DNA from: an uncultured Treponema sp.
Lineage (GTDB): Bacteria > Spirochaetota > Spirochaetia > Treponematales > Treponemataceae
DNA: 11,130 nucleotides
Direction: 5' to 3'
NCBI GenBank assembly: GCA_937890485.1
Contig: CALBXN010000023.1
Coordinates: 1 to 11,130, forward strand
Of the stretch, positions 1 to 5,143 are shown in pieces. Under the pieces are notes generated by a model, which saw only the letters and a list, made by a program, of their open reading frames with translations, searched no databases and was not told where the DNA came from. Position numbers and translations under genes: made by a program. Position 1 is the stretch's first letter; each line of letters begins with the position of its first letter.

Positions 1-4
1 CCAT
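1..4 (-). CDS. Start codon of a probable divergent minus-strand gene (partial, runs off the left edge)
   Basis: On the minus strand a CAT at 2-4 reads ATG. It is preceded at the usual place by CCTCCT at 10-15, which reads AGGAGG on that strand, with a 5-nt spacer. This is the normal layout of a translation start in this element, so a leftward gene probably begins here. Only the start codon is inside the window, so nothing can be said about the product. Its presence would make 5-65 a divergent intergenic region. Confidence 0.45.
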
Positions 5-15
5 ATTATCCTCCT

Positions 16-48
16 AATTAATTTATATATATAATAAATATCAAAACA
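16..48. promoter_or_regulatory. AT-rich divergent intergenic region with a possible -10 box
   Basis: The 61-nt gap between the left-edge minus-strand start and the first plus-strand gene contains a TATATATA tract and a TATAAT hexamer at 30-35, suitably placed upstream of the gene at 66. No good TTGACA-like -35 is visible inside the window, and the AT run makes a chance TATAAT likely. It is offered only as the most likely place for the promoter of the left operon. Confidence 0.3.
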
Positions 49-65
49 AAAGGAGAACCAAAACT

Positions 66-746
66 ATGAAAATTATTAACAAAGTAACAGATGAAAGTTA
101 CATCCAGTGGATTGAGCAGTTTGTAAAAACGGTATTAGAAAGAGCAGAGCTTAAATGTAGAGAGGTTGTCATAACAGACATTGAGCACAGCAAGCGCATT
201 TACTTAGAAATTGACGGTAAAGAATATGACATCAGAACATGGAATTTTGAACCAGTGAACTATGATACAAATGGTGAGATTTGTGCAGAAAATGTTCGGT
301 ATACATTATTTAAAATGGTTAGTAATGGTGACGGTTCTGGACATGGAGAAATAGTAGACGAAGGAGCACTTAGAATCGAGTGGGAAAATGGAACACAGAA
401 AGAACAGGCAAGACAGATTTTAAGAGACGGTATTTTACACATGAGTGTAGAAAGACTTATCCAAATGTCAAATTTTGGACTAACTGGATTTGTCGATGTG
501 ACAAACATAAATGGAACGAATACAACAGTAATGATACAGAACTCATTTAATTGTATTGATTATGATGAACAAGGTCATGTTATTACATTTGCTGCTAAAG
601 AAATAAATGAGAATTGCTATGGTGCAGTTTCTTTCAACGTGGATAGCATCAATACGATTTCTGGTGTAGAAGATTCAGATACAGTTCTGAAGATTAATAT
701 TTCCTTAGTAGATGATACGGAAATTACTATCAGCATTCTGTATTAA
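66..746 (+). CDS. Unrecognised 226-residue protein
   Basis: I do not recognise this protein. It starts at an ATG with a clear AAGGAG site about ten bases upstream and ends at TAA. The N-terminal third looks mixed helical and acidic. The C-terminal half, from about residue 140, alternates hydrophobic and polar residues as beta-sheet proteins do, ending in strands such as TEITISILY. No signal peptide, membrane segment or catalytic motif is visible. It is the first gene of a run of five co-directional genes that includes a cold-shock protein and a helicase-like protein, so a role in phage early or accessory functions is possible but unproven. The first intergenic hairpin (767-791) follows its stop by 20 bases. 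Confidence 0.85.
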   Translation: MKIINKVTDESYIQWIEQFVKTVLERAELKCREVVITDIEHSKRIYLEIDGKEYDIRTWNFEPVNYDTNGEICAENVRYTLFKMVSNGDGSGHGEIVDEGALRIEWENGTQKEQARQILRDGILHMSVERLIQMSNFGLTGFVDVTNINGTNTTVMIQNSFNCIDYDEQGHVITFAAKEINENCYGAVSFNVDSINTISGVEDSDTVLKINISLVDDTEITISILY

Positions 747-766
747 AAAAGAGAACTAATTAAAAA

Positions 767-791
767 GGGCGGTGTAACTGCTACACTGCCC
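767..791 (+). other. Intergenic hairpin, family copy 1
   Basis: The arm GGGCGGTGTA (767-776) pairs over all ten positions, with one G-U wobble, to TACACTGCCC (782-791) across the loop ACTGC. It lies 20 nt after one stop and 30 nt before the next start. It is not followed by a T-run, so it does not look like an intrinsic terminator. Its design matches the hairpins at 1177-1204, 1543-1570 and 10020-10045. Confidence 0.75.
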
Positions 792-821
792 GGAAAACTA
801 AAATATAAAGGAGATTTATTA

Positions 822-1145
822 ATGCCAGTAGCAAGGAATATGAAAGAATTGGAACAGATGATTTTGAAAGAAGTTAAAAAGAAATTACCAGGTGCAACGA
901 GAGATTATTGTCACCAGTGGTACTGCAAGACAGAAGATATAAAGCAGATTATATCTGAAGAAAAATTTGTCAGTATGGTAAATGAATCAATGAAAATTTC
1001 AATAGTAAATGGAAAACTTAATGCTAAATTTGGAATTTTCCAAAAAGAAGATATTAAAGAGGAATATGTAGAAAGTATGAATGAACTATGGGAAGAATTT
1101 AAAGAAGGTTATGTAAATTATGTTATGAACAAGATTTGCAAGTAA
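822..1145 (+). CDS. Unrecognised 107-residue charged protein
   Basis: An ATG preceded by AAAGGAGATTT gives a 107-residue protein ending in TAA. It is rich in Lys and Glu and appears mostly helical. It opens with a NMKELEQMILKEVKKK helix, and the C-terminal 35 residues form another acidic/basic helix. The opening loosely recalls the N-terminus of some small Firmicute phage tail or head-joining proteins, but that is an impression only and no functional motif supports it. It lies between two hairpins of the same family (767-791 and 1177-1204), in an evenly spaced gene run that is probably one transcript. Confidence 0.8.
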   Translation: MPVARNMKELEQMILKEVKKKLPGATRDYCHQWYCKTEDIKQIISEEKFVSMVNESMKISIVNGKLNAKFGIFQKEDIKEEYVESMNELWEEFKEGYVNYVMNKICK

Positions 1146-1176
1146 AAAGCATTCCCTATTTGGAGAAGAGTAATAT

Positions 1177-1204
1177 GTGGGCGGTTAAGAAATTAGCTGT
1201 CCAC
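1177..1204 (+). other. Intergenic hairpin with GAAA tetraloop, family copy 2
   Basis: GTGGGCGGTTAA (1177-1188) pairs over all twelve positions, three of them G-U, with TTAGCTGTCCAC (1193-1204). The loop is exactly GAAA, a GNRA tetraloop. It lies 31 nt after the upstream stop and 44 nt before the cold-shock gene. No T-run follows. The wobble pairs suggest it acts as RNA. Confidence 0.75.
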
Positions 1205-1248
1205 TACATAAATAAATTATTACAAAGAAAAACGGAGGATTTAAGAAA

Positions 1249-1527
1249 ATGAACAGAGGAACAGTAAAGTGGTTTGACAAATCAAAAGGTTTTGGATTTA
1301 TCACAATGGAAGATGGTACAGATATTTTTGTCCATGATTCAGGACTTAAGATAGGGATTGAATCTTTAGAAAAAGGTCAGGCTGTAGAGTTTAAAATTGT
1401 GAACTGCAAAAAGGGTACTAAGGCTGTGAATGTTACTGTTGTTGAAGAAACATCTAAGGAGGATTTTGAAAAGATGTTGGACACAATCAACAGTTCTGCA
1501 CAAAAAGTATTAAGCGGTGAAGATTAA
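1249..1527 (+). CDS. Cold-shock domain protein with C-terminal tail
   Basis: Residues 1-67 form a cold-shock (CSD, CspA/CspB-type) beta-barrel that binds single-stranded nucleic acid and melts RNA structure. The diagnostic GTVKWFDKSKGFGFI opening contains the RNP1 motif KGFGFI (13-18), and the RNP2 region IFVHDS follows at 26-31. The usual second aromatic of RNP2 (VFVHF in CspB) is Asp here, so base stacking may be weakened. Family members are normally 65-70 residues; this one adds about 25 residues of acidic helix (ETSKEDFEKMLDTI...) that may bind a partner. The start has a strong ACGGAGG site. Hairpins lie on both sides of the gene. In a cluster with a helicase and an RNA polymerase, a role as nucleic-acid chaperone is plausible. 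Confidence 0.95.
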   Translation: MNRGTVKWFDKSKGFGFITMEDGTDIFVHDSGLKIGIESLEKGQAVEFKIVNCKKGTKAVNVTVVEETSKEDFEKMLDTINSSAQKVLSGED

Positions 1528-1542
1528 AAAGAGAAGATACAT

Positions 1543-1570
1543 AGTAGGTGGTATTTGTATACTGCCTACT
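1543..1570 (+). other. Intergenic hairpin, family copy 3
   Basis: AGTAGGTGGTAT (1543-1554) pairs over twelve positions, two of them wobbles, with ATACTGCCTACT (1559-1570) across a TTGT loop. It lies 15 nt after the cold-shock stop and about 31 nt before the probable start of the next gene. It contains the GTG at 1548 that would otherwise be the first possible start of the DUF5659-like frame, which argues against initiation there. It is not followed by a convincing T-run. Confidence 0.75.
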
Positions 1571-1601
1571 TTATATCAAAATTAGATTGGAGGAATGGAT
1601 T

Positions 1602-1799
1602 ATAAGTAACAAAACACAAAAAGGAAAACAGGCTTTTCCGATTTACAATCAAAAATTAGCAGGATATCTAATGTTACAAGGATATCGATTGATGGGAATG
1701 GAAGAAAACGAAAGATATAAAGGTAAAAACGTTTTCTATTTCATGGAATCTGAGAAGATTCGAAAGTCTATCCAAATTTACTTTGGAAATTCCAAGTAG
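1602..1799 (+). CDS. Small DUF5659-like protein, apparent ATA start
   Basis: The body of the protein (FPIYNQKLAGYLMLQGYRLMGM...KGKNVFYFMESEKIRKSIQIYF) resembles, from memory, the short DUF5659-type domain of Firmicute mobile elements, whose function is unknown. The open frame extends back to a GTG at 1548 and a TTG at 1587, but neither has a ribosome site. GTG 1548 lies inside a hairpin and TTG 1587 overlaps the only Shine-Dalgarno, GGAGG at 1589-1593. The codon placed properly behind that site, with an 8-nt gap, is ATA at 1602, followed by a natural N-terminus (ATA-S-N-K-T). I therefore set the start at ATA, giving 65 residues. Alternatives are a mutated ATG start (dead or weak gene) or initiation at TTG. 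An out-of-frame ATG at 1595 makes only a four-codon frame. Confidence 0.7.
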   Translation: MSNKTQKGKQAFPIYNQKLAGYLMLQGYRLMGMEENERYKGKNVFYFMESEKIRKSIQIYFGNSK

Positions 1800-1816
1800 T
1801 ATTAGGAGGACTAACG

Positions 1817-3637
1817 ATGAACACAAAGATAGAAAATTGCAATACAGAATTATTAGAAGAACAGAAAAAACAGTTAGAATATGAAATCGTGTATGGGGAA
1901 AATGAGGGGCATTTTGCAGTTTTTGACATTGAAGCTGGGTGTAGAAAGACAAGAACGGCAGAACAAGCATTAATTTCGCTATATAAAGTAGGGAAAAAAG
2001 CAATTTTTGTGCGCTTATTTAATGATGATTGCAGAGAATCGGCTACTATTATCAATGGCTCAATAGGAAAAACTATTGCATTCGCTTATAACAATGAAGA
2101 TGTTACACAAGAATTAGCAAGGAACATTAATCTGGAAAGTATACCGATTTTGATTATTACCCATCAAAAATACAAGGTGCTAATGATGGATGCAAGTAAG
2201 AGAAAATCCTTTACAAAAGGTAGAACAACTTTGGTCATAGATGAATTTTTATCGTCTATACATACGATTTCATTATGTGAAAAAGATTTAGAAACCTATA
2301 GGGCATTATTTAAGTATGATTATGTTTTGTTACAAGCATTTGAGAAGACTGTAAAAAAGTTGAGTGATTATTTAAAGGCTTGGAACAAAGGTGATGGAAA
2401 TAGAAAGTTTGGCTCAGTTGCAGATAAAGCACCATCAAAGTCGTTTAATGAGTTGATAAAACTTATACGTGCAAATATGACAAACGATTTATTAGAAGAT
2501 AGAAAATGTCAAATTATAGGGAATGAAGATGAACATGAGAATATGAATATTAATCTATTATCTGAAATAAAAAGTGTGAAGATTTTATGCGAGAAAATAA
2601 TGGAATATAAGCAACTATTTGGAAACATGTTTCTTTATTGTAATAAAAAGATGTACACAACAGATAAACGATATAAATATTGGTTCTTGGATAACAATAT
2701 TATGCTAGATGCATCAGGGGAATTGCAAATTGCATATTCACTTAATACAGAAGAATTTGAATTAAAACATTGTGAAAAAGTTTTAGACCATAGTAGATGG
2801 AAAATTATAAACATTCCAGTAACAACTACAACATCAACAAAAGGTAGAATTACAAACTTCTATGATGTGGTAAATGGAGAAATTCAAAAATATGGAGATG
2901 ATATTTTAGTGGTTGGAAAGAAGGATGAAATGTCTTACGTTGATGTACCAGAAGAAAATAAAGCATATTTTGGAAATATTACAGGAAGTAATGCTTGGTA
3001 CGACAAGAAGAATATTGCTATTATTCAAACTCATAATTTAAGTGATGTGGATTACATTCTAAAATTTCTTCATTATTCGAAAGAAAAGCTTAATGAGAAA
3101 TTTAATTTAAGTGCTAGAAGTTGCGGAAGATGGGAACAGACAACATACTCTTTTACAGATAGCAGATTAGAAGATATTCGTGTTTACTGGATTGCGTCAG
3201 AGATATATCAAGCCATTAAAAGGGTAAATAGAAATATGCTACATGATACGGATGTTGTTATTTTCCTTAATAATGAAAAGGTTATTTCGCTTATACAAGA
3301 GCAGATGAAAAATTGTTCTTTAGAGGTAGTTGAATATGAAAGAGATACGTTCCAAGTAGAAAAAAGTAAACAGGATGAATATTTTGCAAAGATGAAACAA
3401 GATAGTTATGCTACTAGGTTTATAGAACTACTTGCAGGAATTCAAAATGGCTTACATAAAGAATTTGTAGACGAACAAAATAGAATTTCCAAAATTAAGG
3501 TCAGAGAGCATTTAGGTATAAATAGTAGTAGTAATTTTGCAGATAAAGTTTTAAGACAAACAGAAGTTATTTCTTATTGTCAAGTGCGAAATATTGATTT
3601 AAACGGCAGATATATTAGATTACCAAAAGTAAGTTAA
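1817..3637 (+). CDS. Diverged SF1/SF2 helicase-like protein (606 residues)
   Basis: Several helicase motifs appear in the right order. A P-loop-like EAGCRKT at 39-45 occupies the place of EAGTGKT. ILIITHQKY at 111-119 suits motif Ia/Ib. LVIDEF at 139-144 is a Walker B / DExx motif. NNIMLDAS at 293-300 looks like motif III. FGNITGSNAWYDKKNIAII at 385-403 looks like the motif IV-V region. YQAIKRVNR at 464-472 corresponds to QxxGRxxR motif VI. Two core positions are unusual: the motif I Gly before Lys is Arg (R43), and the motif VI Gly is Lys (K467). It may therefore be a weak ATPase, a remodelled translocase or a non-catalytic descendant. The C-terminus (about 560-590) could be helix-turn-helix. 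The start has AGGAGG and seven bases to ATG. It lies upstream of the RNA polymerase gene, so a role in opening the template is a reasonable guess. Confidence 0.7.
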   Translation: MNTKIENCNTELLEEQKKQLEYEIVYGENEGHFAVFDIEAGCRKTRTAEQALISLYKVGKKAIFVRLFNDDCRESATIINGSIGKTIAFAYNNEDVTQELARNINLESIPILIITHQKYKVLMMDASKRKSFTKGRTTLVIDEFLSSIHTISLCEKDLETYRALFKYDYVLLQAFEKTVKKLSDYLKAWNKGDGNRKFGSVADKAPSKSFNELIKLIRANMTNDLLEDRKCQIIGNEDEHENMNINLLSEIKSVKILCEKIMEYKQLFGNMFLYCNKKMYTTDKRYKYWFLDNNIMLDASGELQIAYSLNTEEFELKHCEKVLDHSRWKIINIPVTTTTSTKGRITNFYDVVNGEIQKYGDDILVVGKKDEMSYVDVPEENKAYFGNITGSNAWYDKKNIAIIQTHNLSDVDYILKFLHYSKEKLNEKFNLSARSCGRWEQTTYSFTDSRLEDIRVYWIASEIYQAIKRVNRNMLHDTDVVIFLNNEKVISLIQEQMKNCSLEVVEYERDTFQVEKSKQDEYFAKMKQDSYATRFIELLAGIQNGLHKEFVDEQNRISKIKVREHLGINSSSNFADKVLRQTEVISYCQVRNIDLNGRYIRLPKVS

Positions 3638-3707
3638 TTTCGTTTTGGTACCTCATCTCTATAATGTGTTTTTTTATTTCTAATAGAAATGGGGTACCAA
3701 TTCGAAA
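3638..3707 (+). other. Long hairpin immediately after the helicase gene, with alternative inner fold
   Basis: The arm 3638-3660 begins on the base after the helicase stop and pairs with 3685-3707 at 20 of 23 positions, around a GGTACC/GGTACC core. The 24-nt loop contains seven consecutive T. A second hairpin, ATTTCT-AAT-AGAAAT (3676-3690), uses the inner part of the 3' arm, so the two folds compete. The long fold puts the T-run in its loop rather than after the stem, so it is not a standard intrinsic terminator. It might protect a 3' end, be a processing site or act as a switch. Confidence 0.65.
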
Positions 3708-3716
3708 CTTGTATTC

Positions 3717-3786
3717 ATTATTGGACAGACTGGCATATTGTGTAGCCCCTTGTGGGCGGAACAATGTGACAGAATGCTCCAATAAT
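3717..3786 (+). ncRNA. Nested multi-helix RNA element (candidate structured RNA)
   Basis: Three helices nest inside one another. ATTATTGGA (3717-3725) pairs with TCCAATAAT (3778-3786). CATATTGT (3734-3741) pairs with ACAATGTG (3761-3768), with one wobble. GCCC (3745-3748) pairs with GGGC (3754-3757) across a CTTGT loop. A symmetric 3-by-3 internal loop (GTA/GGA) separates the inner two, and an asymmetric-sequence internal loop (8 against 9 nt) separates the outer two. No open frame with a ribosome site covers this stretch. It is either part of the 5' leader of the 113-codon gene or an independent RNA; I do not recognise a known class. Confidence 0.55.
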
Positions 3787-3795
3787 AATCACGGA

Positions 3796-3819
3796 CTAAG
3801 ACAGCGAATGCTGGATTAG
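3796..3819 (+). ncRNA. Hairpin with tandem G-A mismatches
   Basis: CTAA (3796-3799) pairs with TTAG (3816-3819), and CAGC (3802-3805) with GCTG (3810-3813), across a GAAT loop. Between the two helices GA faces GA, which is the arrangement for tandem sheared G-A pairs, a common RNA and protein-recognition motif. A competing pairing exists between GACAGC and the downstream GCTGTGTC. It follows the nested element at 3717-3786 and precedes the inverted-repeat arm at 3824. Confidence 0.5.
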
Positions 3820-3823
3820 GCTG

Positions 3824-4221
3824 TGTCTACTGTCAGGGACAAACAAAAGGAGAACAATTATTTATGACAAATGAAGATAAAGAAAATCTACAGAATAAAC
3901 AACTAACAGATTCATTGATTATTAGCTGTCTTGCTACATGTGAATCTGTTATCGGTAAGAATGCTTACTTAGAAAAGAAATGGAGCAATTATTATGTGTG
4001 TTCTAATCAGTCAGCAGCAGTTGAATATAAAACGAAACGGTTAGAATGGATGAACGATAGAGAAAGATTACGTTCTCTATTATTGCCAAGGTATTCTATG
4101 AAAAGGATTATCCAAATGACTAAGAGTTGTACTGATAAAACAACACAGAAAGTAGTTAAGGAAGTAATTGGGCTGATAGAAAAGAATGATTATGTATTGC
4201 TGTAGTCGCTGACAGTAGGCA
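3824..4221 (+). repeat. 17-position inverted repeat exactly bracketing the 113-codon gene
   Basis: The left arm 3824-3840 (TGTCTACTGTCAGGGAC) and the right arm 4205-4221 (GTCGCTGACAGTAGGCA) are reverse complements at 15 positions, with one G-U wobble and one mismatch. The core CTACTGTCAG / CTGACAGTAG is perfect. The arms enclose the ribosome site and the whole coding sequence of the 113-codon gene. The right arm begins on the last base of its stop codon. This may be a long-range RNA clamp or the ends of a cassette or invertible segment. Confidence 0.6.
3864..4205 (+). CDS. Unrecognised 113-residue basic protein
   Basis: I do not recognise this protein. It starts at ATG behind AAAAGGAGAAC and stops at TAG. 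The N-terminus is polar, followed by a helix-rich Lys/Arg-rich body. A stretch around residues 55-80 (EYKTKRLEWMNDRERLRSLLLPRYSMKRIIQM) is basic and amphipathic and could contact nucleic acid. The C-terminal segment (TTQKVVKEVIGLIEKNDYVLL) looks like a helix followed by a strand. No membrane segment is visible. The gene is enclosed by an inverted repeat and flanked on both sides by strong RNA hairpins, so its expression may be controlled by structure or by protein binding to these elements; self-binding by the product is only a thought. Confidence 0.8.
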   Translation: MTNEDKENLQNKQLTDSLIISCLATCESVIGKNAYLEKKWSNYYVCSNQSAAVEYKTKRLEWMNDRERLRSLLLPRYSMKRIIQMTKSCTDKTTQKVVKEVIGLIEKNDYVLL

Positions 4222-4262
4222 GTCTTTCTTGCGAAAGCCTGATTATTCGGCTCTTGCGAGCC
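4217..4262 (+). promoter_or_regulatory. Twin hairpins with identical TTGC loops
   Basis: CTTTC-TTGC-GAAAG (4224-4237) can be extended by AGG/CCT around a bulge (4217-4240). It is followed eight bases later by GGCTC-TTGC-GAGCC (4249-4262). Both have five-base-pair stems and the same C(TTGC)G loop closure. Two hairpins of equal size with the same loop suggest paired binding sites for an RNA-binding protein in the leader of the downstream genes. No T-run follows, so they are not a terminator. Confidence 0.5.
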
Positions 4263-4280
4263 TCATCGTTATAAGACACA

Positions 4281-4347
4281 GAAGGAGAATAAATTATATG
4301 AATTGAAATTTCAGGTGATAATTATGTCAATAAAATACCAGTTTTAA
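4281..4347 (+). other. Two tiny reading frames with ribosome sites (leader or minigene-like)
   Basis: GAAGGAG (4281-4287) precedes ATG-AAT-TGA at 4298-4306, a two-codon frame. AGGTGAT (4313-4319) precedes an ATG at 4324 that encodes MSIKYQF and stops at TAA 4345-4347. Both are well spaced from their ribosome sites, and a real 49-codon gene with its own site follows at 4364. They could be regulatory minigenes, comparable in layout to the lambda bar minigenes that trap peptidyl-tRNA, or leftovers of a lost gene. Confidence 0.35.
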
Positions 4348-4363
4348 TACGAAAGGAAAATGT

Positions 4364-4513
4364 ATGCAAAAAGAAGTCAACGTAGAAAAATTAATTGGAA
4401 CGTTTAAGAATATGGCAAAAAGAGAAACATTGCTAGCTCGTGGTAATGTTACACAGGAAGATTTGCTTATTCAGATTATTGGTACAATTACTAAGGTTGC
4501 TATGGAAGAATAG
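4364..4513 (+). CDS. Small 49-residue protein, unrecognised
   Basis: ATG at 4364 follows GAAAGGAAAATGT and reads 49 codons to TAG at 4511-4513. The translation (MQKEVNVEKLIGTFKNMAKRE...) looks like a genuine small helical protein: a basic N-terminal helix, a short turn GNVTQED, then a hydrophobic helix LLIQIIGTITKVAM. It fills a stretch that would otherwise be a gene-free gap. Codon use matches the neighbours. No family is recognised. It is the last gene before the independent promoter of the membrane-protein cassette. Confidence 0.65.
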   Translation: MQKEVNVEKLIGTFKNMAKRETLLARGNVTQEDLLIQIIGTITKVAMEE

Positions 4514-4573
4514 CATTTTGGTGTTGAAGTAATTTGGTTTATAAAAATTTAATATTAGATGATGGTTGAAAAG

Positions 4574-4582
4574 TGGTATAAT
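4574..4582 (+). promoter_or_regulatory. Extended -10 promoter of the membrane-protein gene
   Basis: TGGTATAAT is a perfect TGnTATAAT extended -10 element for the host housekeeping sigma factor. It lies about 31 nt upstream of the ATG at 4614, leaving room for a short leader with a ribosome site (GAGAGGAAAA). The -35 is poor (TTAGAT at 4555-4560, 16-nt spacer), as is common for extended -10 promoters. Confidence 0.6.
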
Positions 4583-4613
4583 TTATCCATTACATTTTTT
4601 GAGAGGAAAAAAT

Positions 4614-5033
4614 ATGGATGAATTAAAAATGCTTTTAGACAAGATTGAAGAATGTCATCATAGGGTTAAATGTCACGATAATGATATTATTTCAACAAGA
4701 AAAATAGTGGAACAATACATAGATAACGATTATGATAATCTTTTAAAGCTGAAAGCTGAATTAAGAGTTTACGAAGATTCAGTAGATGTAGATATTAACC
4801 TTATCTCTATTTTTACATCTTCAGCAGCATTAATGTTAACTGCTATTAATAATGCACCGATAGAAGAATATGCAATGATAGCTTCACTTATTTTACTTGC
4901 ATTATTGATTTTTGTGCTTGGAAGTCATTATTCAAGTAGAGAACATGGACATAGAAAAAAATGGAGGCATTATATGAATGTTGTTTTAGAAGATATTGAG
5001 AAAGAATATCACGGACAAATCCACAAAGAATAG
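4614..5033 (+). CDS. Two-pass membrane protein with helical N-terminus (139 residues)
   Basis: The ATG at 4614 behind GAGAGG is preferred. An upstream in-frame TTG at 4566 lies ahead of the -10 element, so a transcript from that promoter could not include it. Residues 1-55 are charged and helical, probably coiled. Two membrane segments follow, about 61-79 (INLISIFTSSAALMLTAI) and 86-106 (YAMIASLILLALLIFVLGSHY), then a basic/acidic tail RKKWRHY...VLEDIEKEY. The size and topology could fit a holin-like protein or a SLATT-type two-pass protein, but no motif decides. It has its own promoter and terminator, so it looks like a moron: a self-contained gene inserted among phage genes, often expressed in the lysogen. 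Confidence 0.8.
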   Translation: MDELKMLLDKIEECHHRVKCHDNDIISTRKIVEQYIDNDYDNLLKLKAELRVYEDSVDVDINLISIFTSSAALMLTAINNAPIEEYAMIASLILLALLIFVLGSHYSSREHGHRKKWRHYMNVVLEDIEKEYHGQIHKE

Positions 5034-5038
5034 TATCT

Positions 5039-5075
5039 TACCAACCATCAATAATAACGGTGGTTGGTATTTTTG
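5039..5075 (+). terminator. Intrinsic terminator
   Basis: TACCAACCA (5039-5047) pairs with TGGTTGGTA (5061-5069), optionally extended inward, and is followed directly by a run of T (ATTTTTG). It lies five bases after the stop of the membrane-protein gene. It should insulate that gene from the RNA polymerase gene downstream. Confidence 0.85.
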
Positions 5076-5084
5076 TGCCCTGAA

Positions 5085-5138
5085 ATGGGAATGGATGGAG
5101 AAGTAAATAGTAAAGAATTAAAAGTACGATTGGAGTGA
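5085..5138 (+). other. 17-codon frame ending at the RNA polymerase ribosome site
   Basis: ATG at 5085 opens a 17-residue frame (MGMDGEVNSKELKVRLE) that stops at TGA 5136-5138, immediately behind the GGAG of the polymerase gene and five bases before its probable ATA start. No clear ribosome site precedes the ATG. If translated, it could feed terminating ribosomes to the weak ATA start. It may equally be chance. Confidence 0.25.
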
Positions 5139-5143
5139 TTTTT

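Noticed and set aside
1674..2055. Two overlapping minus-strand frames across the start of the helicase-like gene
   Set aside because: Hydrophobic, Phe/Ser/Leu-rich translations typical of antisense noise, with no ribosome site and overlap with well-supported plus-strand genes.
3638..3707. Ordinary intrinsic terminator after the helicase gene
   Set aside because: The T-run lies in the loop of the long stem rather than after it, and the small inner stem is AU-rich with no following T-run, so the standard pattern is not met.
3638..4262. CRISPR array
   Set aside because: There are several palindromic elements, but no repeated unit at regular spacing and no spacers.
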